Of a stretch of DNA of 64,000 nt, positions 42,641 through 51,870 are shown piece by piece; position 1 is the first letter of the stretch; each line of letters opens with the position of its first letter. This DNA comes from JACKFE01 sp050248735 (GTDB taxonomy: Bacteria > Nitrospirota > Nitrospiria > Nitrospirales > UBA8639): NCBI GenBank assembly GCA_050248735.1, contig JBFWRU010000007.1, positions 62,001-126,000 on the forward strand, read 5' to 3'. The notes below the pieces were generated by a model. The model saw only the letters and a list, made by a program, of their open reading frames with translations. It had not been told where the DNA came from and did no database searches. A program made the translations under genes and the position numbers.

Positions 42641-44797
42641 TTAAAGACAAGGATCTGGACGTTTTATGCCAACCGGCAATTTTGTTTTTTCATCGACACA
42701 AGCTTCATTAACTTGGGCTTGTGTTAGTCCCCGAGATCCACTTAGGTCCACACCGAAAAATTTGGATTGGGAAAATTTTACCCCTTTCAAATTGGTCTTG
42801 TTGAAATTTCCAAATCGAAAAACAGCATTGGAGAAATCGCTACTACCCTCTTTTGTCTTCTCTGTAATTACCAGGCTAAAGCCAGGGCTTTCAATGCTTG
42901 TTTGGTCGTCAAAAATTGGGTAGGGGCCAGAGAAAACGGCCTGCTCAAAGTTGACGGTATCAAAAATTGCAGATTGGAAGTTTGTTCCTGCTAGAAAAGC
43001 TTGAGAAAAGTCAGCATTAATAATAAAGGCCTTCCCAAAGTTGGCCCCTCGAAAATCGGCCTTCTTATATTTACCGCTCATACGAACATTTGCAAGATTT
43101 GCCCCAACCAATTTTGCATTTTCCATTGTGGATAGCATAAGGGCGCCAGTTAAATTTGACCGAGAAAAATCTGCGCCCCCCAAATAAACTGCCATCAAAA
43201 ATGCATAGCTTAAGTCTGCTCCGTTGAAACGGGAGTTTGCCCAAAACCCCCCTTCGGCATAAAGGTGCCGAAGGTTTGCCCCCCTGAAATCGGCGCCCTC
43301 AATCTTAGATATGTGCTCAAAATCCTGTGGCCAACTCTCTGGTGGCTGAGTAAGGTTTTCTCTATAAAATTTGGGATAAGTTCGAAGTCCCAGTTCTTGG
43401 AAAAATTCTAATAATGCATAGTTTAGTTTTTTACTCCAAGCTAAGCTGCTGAAAATATATCGATTCATTGGATGCTTTGGTTCCACAGAGTATGCGGCAG
43501 TTTTTAGGTAGAATGGCCACCATGCAGAAGTTGTTGTTATGTTAACAGCTGCCTGCGAAACGAGAACAAGGATAAACAAAACCAAAAGGCATACCGTACC
43601 ACTTATTCCAAAAAGTCTTGGCCTTTTGGGGGGGGGGTTAAGTGTTACGCGAGCTAAAGAAAAAAAGTAAATCCCAAACCCTAGGGAAATTGTAAATATG
43701 AAGGCCAACGTTAATATAAAAGCCTCATTATGTGTCGGGAGAACTCTGACCCAAAACCCACTAAGTATAAAAGGCACAAGACCCCATGCAAGAAATAATG
43801 AGGCAATAAATTGCAGGACAAACAAATTCGGCAGGTTTGTTTTTAATAGAGGGATATAGGCTCGAATCAAACCGCTAAGCAGCCATGGGAATACCTTCTC
43901 ATCCAAGGCTTTTCCATCAGGGAAGATGGCCGGCAAAGCTGCCATTTCTTCCCATAAACGTTGTAAATACAAGTGAAACCAAATGTAAATGCTAAGAAGA
44001 GTGATAGGTGCAACATAGAAGAAGGGCGTGATGGGGATTGAAGTTTGAATTATGGGCAAATTGTAATGTTTTGAATTTAAAAATAATTGAGAATCCGTAG
44101 TGGTGGCGATAGTTAACCATGAGTACAAACAACCAACCAGCATTAATATGAAAAGTTTTCCAGCCTTTTTAGAGAGTTCTTCAATTCGAGCTAAGCCTTC
44201 AAATTTCTTAATATCCTCTGGAATTTTGGCACCGGAAACATTAGTGCCAGCTAATTGATTCCCAAGAAGTCCAGTGACTTTTTCAAGGTTGGAGTCTTGG
44301 AAGGTGGATTCGTAAAGCTTTGAGCCCAACAAAGTGGATTCTTCGAAATTGCTTTGGGAGAATTTTGAGTTCCTTAAATCGCTTCCATCCAGCCTGGCAT
44401 TTATAAATTGGCATTTTTCAAAGGTGGAATTGCGGAGTTTGGCATCAAGAATGAAGGTTTTGCGAAAATAGCAATCATGAAAAAATGCGTTTTCAAGGTT
44501 TGACTTATTTAAATTGGCATCAGTGAAAATGACTTTATTAAGATCTGCTCCAATTAAATTAATGCTCTCGAGATAGCTTTCCCCAAAGTGAACCTCTTTT
44601 AGAATTGCATTGGAAAGGTTCTTGCCGTATAAGGAAAAAGAAATTTTTTCTAGATAATGTTTGCTGAGGTCGAGATTTTCTAGGATTGCTTGTGAGCCTT
44701 CTCGTCCCTCTGACTTTAGCCACTTTTCATGCTCAGCAATCTGAGATTCTAATTCCTCTCTTGATAGTTGGAAATATGGAATATCACGTTCCGGCAT
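42641..44797 (-). CDS. Pentapeptide-repeat membrane protein
   Basis: This 718-residue protein has two blocks of pentapeptide repeats (A(D/N)LxX) on either side of a membrane region. The first spans about 40-200 (GADLNKVIFTDANLNKSNL), the second about 490-700 (GADFRGANLRHLYAEGG, then GADFSRSNLTGALM). Between them lie at least six hydrophobic helices (about 212-440). Each repeat block would fold as a right-handed quadrilateral beta-helix. The gene is AT-rich compared with neighbours, with many AAA, AAT and TTT codons, which suggests acquisition or relaxed selection. A coiled-coil-like N-terminus precedes the first block. Function not known; the topology suggests a membrane-anchored scaffold. 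Confidence 0.88.
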   Translation of the reverse strand: MPERDIPYFQLSREELESQIAEHEKWLKSEGREGSQAILENLDLSKHYLEKISFSLYGKNLSNAILKEVHFGESYLESINLIGADLNKVIFTDANLNKSNLENAFFHDCYFRKTFILDAKLRNSTFEKCQFINARLDGSDLRNSKFSQSNFEESTLLGSKLYESTFQDSNLEKVTGLLGNQLAGTNVSGAKIPEDIKKFEGLARIEELSKKAGKLFILMLVGCLYSWLTIATTTDSQLFLNSKHYNLPIIQTSIPITPFFYVAPITLLSIYIWFHLYLQRLWEEMAALPAIFPDGKALDEKVFPWLLSGLIRAYIPLLKTNLPNLFVLQFIASLFLAWGLVPFILSGFWVRVLPTHNEAFILTLAFIFTISLGFGIYFFSLARVTLNPPPKRPRLFGISGTVCLLVLFILVLVSQAAVNITTTSAWWPFYLKTAAYSVEPKHPMNRYIFSSLAWSKKLNYALLEFFQELGLRTYPKFYRENLTQPPESWPQDFEHISKIEGADFRGANLRHLYAEGGFWANSRFNGADLSYAFLMAVYLGGADFSRSNLTGALMLSTMENAKLVGANLANVRMSGKYKKADFRGANFGKAFIINADFSQAFLAGTNFQSAIFDTVNFEQAVFSGPYPIFDDQTSIESPGFSLVITEKTKEGSSDFSNAVFRFGNFNKTNLKGVKFSQSKFFGVDLSGSRGLTQAQVNEACVDEKTKLPVGIKRPDPCL

Positions 44798-44995
44798 TTT
44801 GCTAGTAATGGGTTAACCTTTTCTCTGTCCGTTTCAAGGGAAAGATGAAAAGGATTTGATCCTTGCCTTAGTTTGGAGTAAGAAAAGTTCTATATTCTCT
44901 TGTTCGCGGTTTATTAAGTTGGACGGTATATTTTTGCTGATACGAGTGCAGGTATTTTGTTGTGTGGTGGTACAGTTGGTGTGTCCCTGTGAATT

Positions 44996-45021
44996 GTGGG
45001 CTTCGCCTGGGCGAAGCCCAC
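44996..45021. repeat. Strong perfect hairpin
   Basis: Twelve-nucleotide arms GTGGGCTTCGCC and its complement are separated by 2 nt, and five T's follow on the plus strand. The microprotein gene at 45048-45134 ends 26 nt to the right on the minus strand, where no T-tract follows the hairpin. It could be a stem that stabilises the 3' end of that transcript, or a terminator for leftover plus-strand transcription. Confidence 0.65.
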
Positions 45022-45047
45022 TTTTTCCGTTAAAGAAAAAGCCTCGG

Positions 45048-45134
45048 CTATTTCTTTTTGTCTTTTTTGGCCTGCTGGTTGGCTTTTTGTTTTTGAGCTT
45101 TGTCTTTGTCTTTTTTTCCGCCTTTGTCTCCCAT
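45048..45134 (-). CDS. 28-residue lysine-rich microprotein
   Basis: The ORF begins MGDKGGKKDKDKAQKQKA and continues to KKDKKK before a TAG stop; 12 of 28 residues are lysine. The RBS is near perfect (AGAAAGGAGGAACACC), which is strong evidence that it is translated. Short proteins of this MGDKGxKK type occur in diverse bacteria, as far as I recall, but have no known role; they are natively unfolded and may bind nucleic acid or ribosomes. A 12-bp hairpin lies just past its stop. Confidence 0.75.
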   Translation of the reverse strand: MGDKGGKKDKDKAQKQKANQQAKKDKKK

Positions 45135-45297
45135 GGTGTTCCTCCTTTCTTTCTAAGATTAGATTAATGGTCTTTCCAAAAAAGGGTGCGAATGCCTCGC
45201 ATCGATTTTGTGATCGCCTGTTCTCGTGCGTTCAAGTTCGGCGTCTCAGTTTACCATGATCCGGGAATAATGGAATCACTTGTGATAAGGGTTCATC

Positions 45298-46815
45298 CTA
45301 GGATTCGGGCACATGTTTAGTGACTATCAGGCCGTGTCCCGGCTGAATGAACATCCAACAGAGGCCGCCGAGTAAGGCGATGCCGGCCGCGATGCCCAGG
45401 GAGACCGACCATCCGAACGTATCCGCCAGCCAGGGGGTGAGTGTGGGCGAGAGTGTTCCGCCCAGGTTGGCACCCGTGTTCATCATGCCCGACAGTGTAC
45501 CTGCGTAGGGTTTGGATAAATCCGTGGTGGATGACCAGAACGGGCCGACGGTGAAGTAGAGCCAGCCCGCGCCGAGAGAGAGGAATCCGATAGCGATATA
45601 GGGAGCTTCGACATTCGCGCCGATGATGATGGAGAGTGCGGCCAGGAGCATCCCTGCTCCTCCCACAAACGCCCGTCCCCGATTAATGCCGTATCTTTCT
45701 ACCAACCGGTCGGTCACCCATCCGCCCAGGGGACAGAAGACGGCCATGGCGATAAAGGGAGCCGAGGCAAAGAACGCGCCTTGAAGAATCGCAAAGCCCC
45801 TCACATTCACGAGGTACAGGTAGAACCAGGACATGTACACGTAGGCCACGTAGCCGAGACAGGTATAACTGATTGTCAGCCACCAGACAGTCGGTGTGGT
45901 CAGGATGGCTTTCCAGGGAACGGTGGTTGGCTTCGGAGCAAGGAGCGAAGCTTTTTCCTTCTGACGGCTTGTTTCAACCGGGCCGGCGGTCGTGGCTGAA
46001 TCTTTCTTCTCTCCGTCTCCGTTCCCATTGGCAGGAGAAGCCGGGTGGAGCCAATCACTTTTTTCGAGATCGGCAAAGGAGTCATGAACCGTTCCCCAGG
46101 CTTTTCCCGCACGTCCTTCCAGTGCAGTAGGCACAGAGGGGGAAACTCCCGATCCTTCGATGATTGCGGCTTCCGCGTTATTGACGTGGGGATGCTGACG
46201 AGGGAAGTCCGTGGCATACCAATACCAGAGCAGGGCGATACCAATGCCTAATCCGCCTGCGGCATAAAAGGCGGTTTGCCATCCGAAGTTCACCATGATC
46301 CAGGCGGTGATCGGAGGCGTGAGGGCTGAGCCGACGCCGATGCCCCCTATGGTGATGCCGATACCTAATCCTCGTTCCTGTGGGGGATGCCAGTTGGCCA
46401 CGGCCCGATTGAAATTCGGCAGTGCGGCGGCCTCGCCGATGCCGATGAGGAAGCGCACGACCATGAGTGATCCCATGATGCCGATCAAGCTGGCCAAAGG
46501 TAGCGTGGGCGCAATGGCCGTGAGCGCCGTGAAAATCGACCACCAGATGACGGCAAAGGTCAGCACGCGGCGGGGTCCCCAGCGATCCCCCAGCCATCCT
46601 CCCGGAATTTGAAAGAGGGCATAGCCGAAGACAAAGGCCGAAAAGATTTGTCCCATTTGCAAATCGGTGAGTCCGAGTGCCGGCATCATCTGGCGGGCGG
46701 TGACGGAAATATTCACCCGATCGATATAGGTGATGATGCTGATAAGCAGCAGCAGGAACAGAATGCGCCAACGGACGCGGGAGGGTTGGGCTGGTGGTGT
46801 GGGGGACGAGTGCAT
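45298..46815 (-). CDS. MFS transporter (anion:cation symporter type)
   Basis: This 505-residue protein has twelve predicted helices and the MFS loop motif between helices 2 and 3 (GGWLGDRWGPRRVLTF). The segment GLGIGITIGGIGVGSALTPPI is typical of the ACS/hexuronate-phthalate subfamily. The central cytoplasmic loop between the two six-helix bundles is unusually long (about 90 residues, rich in Ser, Ala, Lys and Glu around SPANGNGDGEKKDSATTA). The substrate is an organic anion by family inference. The gene lies in the same direction as the tRNA nucleotidyltransferase fusion upstream. Confidence 0.92.
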   Translation of the reverse strand: MHSSPTPPAQPSRVRWRILFLLLLISIITYIDRVNISVTARQMMPALGLTDLQMGQIFSAFVFGYALFQIPGGWLGDRWGPRRVLTFAVIWWSIFTALTAIAPTLPLASLIGIMGSLMVVRFLIGIGEAAALPNFNRAVANWHPPQERGLGIGITIGGIGVGSALTPPITAWIMVNFGWQTAFYAAGGLGIGIALLWYWYATDFPRQHPHVNNAEAAIIEGSGVSPSVPTALEGRAGKAWGTVHDSFADLEKSDWLHPASPANGNGDGEKKDSATTAGPVETSRQKEKASLLAPKPTTVPWKAILTTPTVWWLTISYTCLGYVAYVYMSWFYLYLVNVRGFAILQGAFFASAPFIAMAVFCPLGGWVTDRLVERYGINRGRAFVGGAGMLLAALSIIIGANVEAPYIAIGFLSLGAGWLYFTVGPFWSSTTDLSKPYAGTLSGMMNTGANLGGTLSPTLTPWLADTFGWSVSLGIAAGIALLGGLCWMFIQPGHGLIVTKHVPES

Positions 46816-46858
46816 GGAGAGAAGAAAAGAAAATGTGGTCTGAGGATACGTTGGGAGT

Positions 46859-49585
46859 CTACCTGTCCTTGACCTTTTTGACCATGGAGGAAGGTTTGGA
46901 TTTCCTAGGTGATGCGGTTTCTTGGTCGATCAGGGTTTTGGTCAGACGGTATTCGTCCTCCTCCGTGGATACCATCCCGTCCAGTTTGGCATTGAACACC
47001 TTGTCCAGTATACGGCGGTAGGCCGGGCCTTTGGGGAGGCCCATGGACTCCAGATCATGGCCGGTCAGCGCAATGGAAAGGTGTTGCCAGGTAGTGAGAA
47101 ACGAACGCACCCGTTCCATGGCCACGTGAGTGGAAGGTTTCAATCGGGTCTTGGCCATCAGAAACACCAGCAGTTCCTGCGGCCAATCCGTGAGAAGGGC
47201 ATAGGCTTCCGAAGGAGCCAGATGTTTTCTATTCAACGTTCGTATCAGGGAAGATTGGGCGTTCAGAAACTCCCCGGCCGTGTTGATCTGTCCTTGCGGA
47301 AAGCCCAGCCGTTTCCAGGTTTTGGTGAGTTCCGTTTGCTCCAGCGATTCAAACCAGGCTAATCCATAGACGATCCAACGCTTGATGGGCATGTCGGGAT
47401 GTTCAACCGTGAACCACGTGAGCATCTGTTCGACGGCCTCAAACATGTTCTGAATCGCGGGCTTCACCTGCAGTTTGGGATGAATGAACGGCAGGAGACG
47501 AAAAGCCTCCAATCGCCGAATGCCTTTGGCCGGTGATGGTTCCTCCAGCATATGAATGAGTTCGTTGCCCAACCGCGAGCCGGATAATCTCTGGAACAGT
47601 TCCATCGTCTGGGCCTGCTGGATGAATTGTTCGGTTTCCTTGCTGATGCGGAATCCGAACCGTTGTTCGAATCGAATGGCCCGGAATACCCGGGTCGGAT
47701 CTTCGACGAAACTCAGGCTGTGCAGTACGCGGACGACTTTGTCTTTGATATCCCGGCGGCCGCCGAAGTAATCCAGTAATTCGCCTGGGGTCCGATTCAC
47801 CCGGATGGCCAGGGCATTGATCGTGAAATCTCTCCGGTACAGATCTTTTTTGATTGAACTGCGTTCCACGGTAGGCAGGGCGGTCGGATATTCGTAATAT
47901 TCGGTACGGGCGGTGGCGATATCCAGATGATGCATCTGCGGAAGTTCGAGAGCTTTGGGCACTTGAATCGACACGGTGCCGAAGCGTTCGTGAATCGTCC
48001 ATTCGGCCGATAACGCTTTGGCCAAGGCTTTTCCGAATTGAATCCCATCGCCTTCAATGACGAGATCCAGGTCGAAGTTGGGAATATTCATGACCAGATC
48101 CCGGACAAACCCGCCGACTAAAAACGCAGAGACGTTCAGTTGGTCTGCCAGTGTTTCGATCGTTTTCAAGAGGCTCAGGAGGGGATCGGGGAGGCGGGTC
48201 TTCAGAAGATGGGTGACGTTCCATGTGTGAAGAAGCATGGTTGTCGAGGGAATGGCCTCCGTTTTTGAATCCGGAATGTCCACTTCCCGGCCAGGCCCTT
48301 GATGGAGGGCCCGCAACAAATCGGTCCGGCTGAAAATGCCGATGACCTTGTCCTGATCCAGTATCGGGACAATGCGTTGGTTCCGTTCCACCATTTGGAG
48401 CTGGACTTCCTCAAAGGCGGTGGTGGGGTTCGCAGAAAAGATATCCCGGAGCATGATGTGTTCGACCGGTTGAGTGCCGAGCTTGTGATAGAGCCCTTTT
48501 TGCACCGCCTCGCGCGTGGCCAGGCCAAGAAACGCTCCCTGGGTATTTACAACCGGCAAGGCATTGACTTCATATTGGGTCATCAGGCGTTCGGTCTGTT
48601 TAATCGGGGTTCCCTCTTCGACCGTTCGAACCGGGGCGGTCATGAGCCGCCGGATCGGCAGCCAGGTTTTGGCTTGCTCCTGAAGCAGGTAATGCAGCCG
48701 TTGTTCGACTTCGGGAAGGGTCTGTCCTTTGATGCTGGCCGCCGCGGCCATGGTATGGCCCGCCCCCCCAAATGCCTGGGCGATGTGGTTCATGTCCATG
48801 TCGGCATGGCGGCTCCGACCGATGAACTGCACCTTGCCTTCCATGGCCACAATCCCCATGACGGCATCCGCTCCATGAAGCTGGCCGAGTTGTTGAATTA
48901 CCGGAGCCAAATCGGATACATAATCAGGCCAGGCCAGGGAGGCCAAGGCGATTCGCCGACGGCCAAGGGTCAGGAGTTGCGTCGATTGGAGCAGGGCATT
49001 GAAGAGAGCCACTTGTGGTTCCGTCCATTTGCGTTGAATCACGTCCGTGACGGTGGTGAGATCGGCTCCTGTCTCGATAAGGCGAGCCGCAATCTGAAGA
49101 TCTCTCGGGGTGGTATGCAGGTAGGTAAAATGTCCGGTTTCTTCGTAGAGAGCAATGGCAAATAAGGTGGCCTCTTCCGAGGTCCAGGGAAGCGAACGCC
49201 TCTGGAGTTCCTCGCAGAGCAGGGTGATGGTTGCTCCAACTGGTTCCAATTTCATCAGTTCTGCTCGTTGAGCCAGGGGATTGGACGGCTCCAAAGGGTG
49301 GTGGTCCCAAATGTGAATCGAAACTGATTGATTCTCAATGACTTTTTCTAGTGATCCCAGGCGGTCACTGTGGTCGGTGTCCACCAAAATGAGGCGAGTA
49401 ATTTTGGCGGTGGCCAGGTCGGTGATCGGGGTCAGGGGAATCGGATGGTTGGCCAAGTAGGCCCGCTCCCGTGATTGAGCTCCTCCCGGGAGGACCAATC
49501 GGGCATTCGGGTATAATTTCAGGGCAGCCACCATGGAGGCCAGTCCATCAAAATCGGCCTCCAGATGAGTGGTGATAATTTCCAT
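46859..49585 (-). CDS. A-adding tRNA nucleotidyltransferase with DHH and CBS domains
   Basis: This 908-residue fusion starts with a DHH/DHHA1 phosphoesterase-like region (about 1-310: DTDHSDRLG, HIWDHHPLE, and GGAGHTMAAAASIKG). A pair of CBS domains follows (about 315-440: MTAPVRTVEEGTPIKQTE). The class II nucleotidyltransferase head is at about 485-620 (FLVGGFVRDLVMNIPNFDLDL, then EDPTRVFRAIRFEQRFGF). This domain order is known for A-adding enzymes that share tRNA CCA-end synthesis with a CC-adding enzyme. The CBS pair may sense an adenine nucleotide. CCA- versus A-adding specificity is inferred from architecture only. Confidence 0.92.
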   Translation of the reverse strand: MEIITTHLEADFDGLASMVAALKLYPNARLVLPGGAQSRERAYLANHPIPLTPITDLATAKITRLILVDTDHSDRLGSLEKVIENQSVSIHIWDHHPLEPSNPLAQRAELMKLEPVGATITLLCEELQRRSLPWTSEEATLFAIALYEETGHFTYLHTTPRDLQIAARLIETGADLTTVTDVIQRKWTEPQVALFNALLQSTQLLTLGRRRIALASLAWPDYVSDLAPVIQQLGQLHGADAVMGIVAMEGKVQFIGRSRHADMDMNHIAQAFGGAGHTMAAAASIKGQTLPEVEQRLHYLLQEQAKTWLPIRRLMTAPVRTVEEGTPIKQTERLMTQYEVNALPVVNTQGAFLGLATREAVQKGLYHKLGTQPVEHIMLRDIFSANPTTAFEEVQLQMVERNQRIVPILDQDKVIGIFSRTDLLRALHQGPGREVDIPDSKTEAIPSTTMLLHTWNVTHLLKTRLPDPLLSLLKTIETLADQLNVSAFLVGGFVRDLVMNIPNFDLDLVIEGDGIQFGKALAKALSAEWTIHERFGTVSIQVPKALELPQMHHLDIATARTEYYEYPTALPTVERSSIKKDLYRRDFTINALAIRVNRTPGELLDYFGGRRDIKDKVVRVLHSLSFVEDPTRVFRAIRFEQRFGFRISKETEQFIQQAQTMELFQRLSGSRLGNELIHMLEEPSPAKGIRRLEAFRLLPFIHPKLQVKPAIQNMFEAVEQMLTWFTVEHPDMPIKRWIVYGLAWFESLEQTELTKTWKRLGFPQGQINTAGEFLNAQSSLIRTLNRKHLAPSEAYALLTDWPQELLVFLMAKTRLKPSTHVAMERVRSFLTTWQHLSIALTGHDLESMGLPKGPAYRRILDKVFNAKLDGMVSTEEDEYRLTKTLIDQETASPRKSKPSSMVKKVKDR

Positions 49586-49762
49586 GCGGTCATCATTCTA
49601 GCAGGGACGGGATCAGCCTGGAAGGTTGTCAAGCGGGGGATTCGAATTTTGAAGCAACCACCGGTTGAAAGAGAGGCCCTGGTCATGTTAGATGGGGGCA
49701 ACCCAAATGGCGGTTCGTCAAGGATGTATCCAACATTAGCTTAAACATCAGGAGGATCGTAC

Positions 49763-50686
49763 ATGGCTGCCAAGGCGAAGCCCAAGTCCAAGGCCAAACC
49801 CAAAAGCACCAAGAAGCCCAAGGGAAAGGGCGTGACGAAATCCAAAAAAGTCACCAAGGCGAAAAGATCTGCGGTCCCGAAACGAGCTTCCGCAAAGAAA
49901 TCCAAGACGGCCGTTGGGTCGAAAGGCAAAGCAGGAGTAAAAGGCGGGAAGGCCGGAAAAAGGAAAGCCGCAGTGAAAGGTAAAGCAGCTGCTAACCCCA
50001 AGACGGCTGCGAAAGGCCGTGCGGCGGCAAAACAAAAAACGGTCTCCAAAGGCAAAGTCAAGAAAAGCATGACGAAGAAGAAAGGTGTAACGAAGTTGAA
50101 AAGTAAAAATACCAAATCCCAGTCTAGTCAGACGAAAAAGACTGGTAAGTCTGCAACGGCCACAACTCCTCTGAAAGGGAAAGTGGCCGAACCGAAAGTC
50201 AGTAAATCGACTAAATCCCCATCATCCTCCACGGCGGCTGCCACCAAAGGGTCCAAGGCTTCCAAGGAGCCCAAAGCACCCAAAGGCACTAAGGCGCTTG
50301 CTTCGTCGGCAAAGAAGACCCCTGGGGCAGATGATCTATTGGATTCAACCCTTCTACCTTCCCAAGATGGGAAAGTCGATGAGGTGGGAGTGGATAATTT
50401 AGATTCCGAATTGGATATTGAAGTGGAAGCCGAGGGTGATTTGGCATTGGATGACTTAGATGCCGATCTGGATGTTGTGGAAGATGATATCGATGTGGAA
50501 AGCCTGGCGACTGATTTGGACGATGACTTCGAAGATGATGATTTTGATGAGGAACAAGGTGACGATGCAGAGGATGAATTGGATCTCACCGAGGATCTGT
50601 CGGAGGAATTGGGTCCTGAAAAGTTTTTCCGGGATACCGAAAATAATCTTGAGGATGATGAGGAAGAGATTCCTCGTTCCTGGTAG
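49763..50686 (+). CDS. Histone-H1-like basic protein with acidic tail
   Basis: This 307-residue low-complexity protein starts with about 185 residues made mostly of Lys, Ala, Ser, Gly and Pro in H1-like repeats (AKAKPKSKAKPKSTKK, VKGGKAGKRKAAVKGKA). It then turns strongly acidic from about 195 to the end (DDDFEDDDFDEEQGDD, then LTEDLSEEL). The start ATG has an RBS (CAGGAGGATC). The basic half could bind DNA or RNA in the way of bacterial H1-like proteins; the acidic half could neutralise it or compete for the same sites. No domain is recognised. A bidirectional gap of 177 nt separates it from the preceding gene, which reads the other way. Confidence 0.85.
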   Translation: MAAKAKPKSKAKPKSTKKPKGKGVTKSKKVTKAKRSAVPKRASAKKSKTAVGSKGKAGVKGGKAGKRKAAVKGKAAANPKTAAKGRAAAKQKTVSKGKVKKSMTKKKGVTKLKSKNTKSQSSQTKKTGKSATATTPLKGKVAEPKVSKSTKSPSSSTAAATKGSKASKEPKAPKGTKALASSAKKTPGADDLLDSTLLPSQDGKVDEVGVDNLDSELDIEVEAEGDLALDDLDADLDVVEDDIDVESLATDLDDDFEDDDFDEEQGDDAEDELDLTEDLSEELGPEKFFRDTENNLEDDEEEIPRSW

Positions 50687-50856
50687 GCTCCCAATCTTTT
50701 TTCCCGGCCTGAGCAGGCCTTCCGTCTGTTTCTTGCACAGTCAGCGCTGAGGGCTGCGAAGAACGGTCTGTGTGAGTTGTGAAAGACCCCAAAGGGATGT
50801 TGGATTCCCAGGAGATCCTTTGGCGGTTCTGGCAGTGATTTTTCCAAGGAGGTTTC

Positions 50857-51636
50857 ATGTCTGAAGAACGAGGTCTACCTCGGATCGGTGATCCAGCCCC
50901 GGATTTCTCGGCTGTGACCACGCTGCATCAGGATTTCAATTTTAGCGTCTGGCAGGAGCAGCATTGGGTGGTCTTATTTTCCCATCCTGCCGATTTCACG
51001 CCCGTGTGTACGACCGAGTTAGTGGCGTTTGCCCAGTCGCATGAACAATTCCGCCGGCGGGGCATCAAGCTTATCGGTTTAAGCGTGGATAGCATCCACG
51101 CGCATTTGGCGTGGGTGCGTAATATTCAAGAAAAATGGGGTGTGACCATTCCTTTTCCCATGGTGGCAGATGGGGAAATGAAAGTGGCCCAACTCTATGG
51201 CATGATTCATCCCAACGCCAGTTCCACGGCCACGGTTCGTGCGGTGTTTGTTATTGACCCGAAACGGACTATTCGTGCCATCGTGTATTATCCGCTGAAT
51301 GCCGGCAGAAATGTGGATGAAATCCTTCGTCTTACGTCGGCGCTTCAAACAACCGAACGGCATGCCTGTGCCACGCCGGCCAACTGGAAAGAAGGAGAGA
51401 AGGTGGTGGTTCCTCCGCCCAAGACCGTGGAGGAGGTTGAGAAGCATGCGGCGCATCAGGAGTGGGAGCACAAGGACTTTTATTTGTCTCTGAAAGACCT
51501 GCCTGCCAAGAAAGAAGAGGCAAGCAAACCAGCCGCACCAGTCGCCTCGCCTGTGGCCGAGGCTTCCAAGCGGGATGAATCTCCGAAGTCTGAAAACGTC
51601 CCTCCGTCTGCCCCTGTTTCGCCTTCCACCTCCTAA
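50857..51636 (+). CDS. Peroxiredoxin with low-complexity C-terminal tail
   Basis: The 259-residue protein has an AhpC/TSA-type Prx6 core with the peroxidatic Cys51 in HPADFTPVCTTELVAF. The Prx6-type HPNASSTATVRAVFVIDP and YPLNAGRNVDEILRL segments are present, and a second Cys lies in ERHACATPANW. The core ends near residue 210. The last 45 residues are a Pro/Ala/Ser/Glu-rich tail of no recognised function (PVASPVAEASKRDESPKS). It reduces hydroperoxides in the cytoplasm by family knowledge. The start has an AAGGAGGTTTC RBS. Confidence 0.94.
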   Translation: MSEERGLPRIGDPAPDFSAVTTLHQDFNFSVWQEQHWVVLFSHPADFTPVCTTELVAFAQSHEQFRRRGIKLIGLSVDSIHAHLAWVRNIQEKWGVTIPFPMVADGEMKVAQLYGMIHPNASSTATVRAVFVIDPKRTIRAIVYYPLNAGRNVDEILRLTSALQTTERHACATPANWKEGEKVVVPPPKTVEEVEKHAAHQEWEHKDFYLSLKDLPAKKEEASKPAAPVASPVAEASKRDESPKSENVPPSAPVSPSTS

Positions 51637-51870
51637 GGGCTGCGTTAGCAGCACATGGAACAGGATGGGGGTACGTGACGAAACATGACGTGGTAAGGTT
51701 TCCCAATGTGATGGCAGGAGAGCCTTGCCATCCGGTCCTCTTGCGTCCTCCTTTGCGGGTCCCTGGTTCATTCTGACCTTTTTACTTCTCATCCGTTCAT
51801 TCGTATCTTTCTTGATCGTGCCACCGGTAAATCGCATTCACGGACCCCATAAAATGCTAGAACATTCTTG

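Noticed and set aside
42415..42711. A 98-codon plus-strand ORF between the transglutaminase and pentapeptide genes
   Set aside because: It overlaps both flanking minus-strand genes and lacks a RBS or recognised sequence.
50704..50722. A short palindrome GGCCTG/CAGGCC after the basic/acidic protein gene, considered as a terminator
   Set aside because: Arms are only 6 nt and no T-tract follows.
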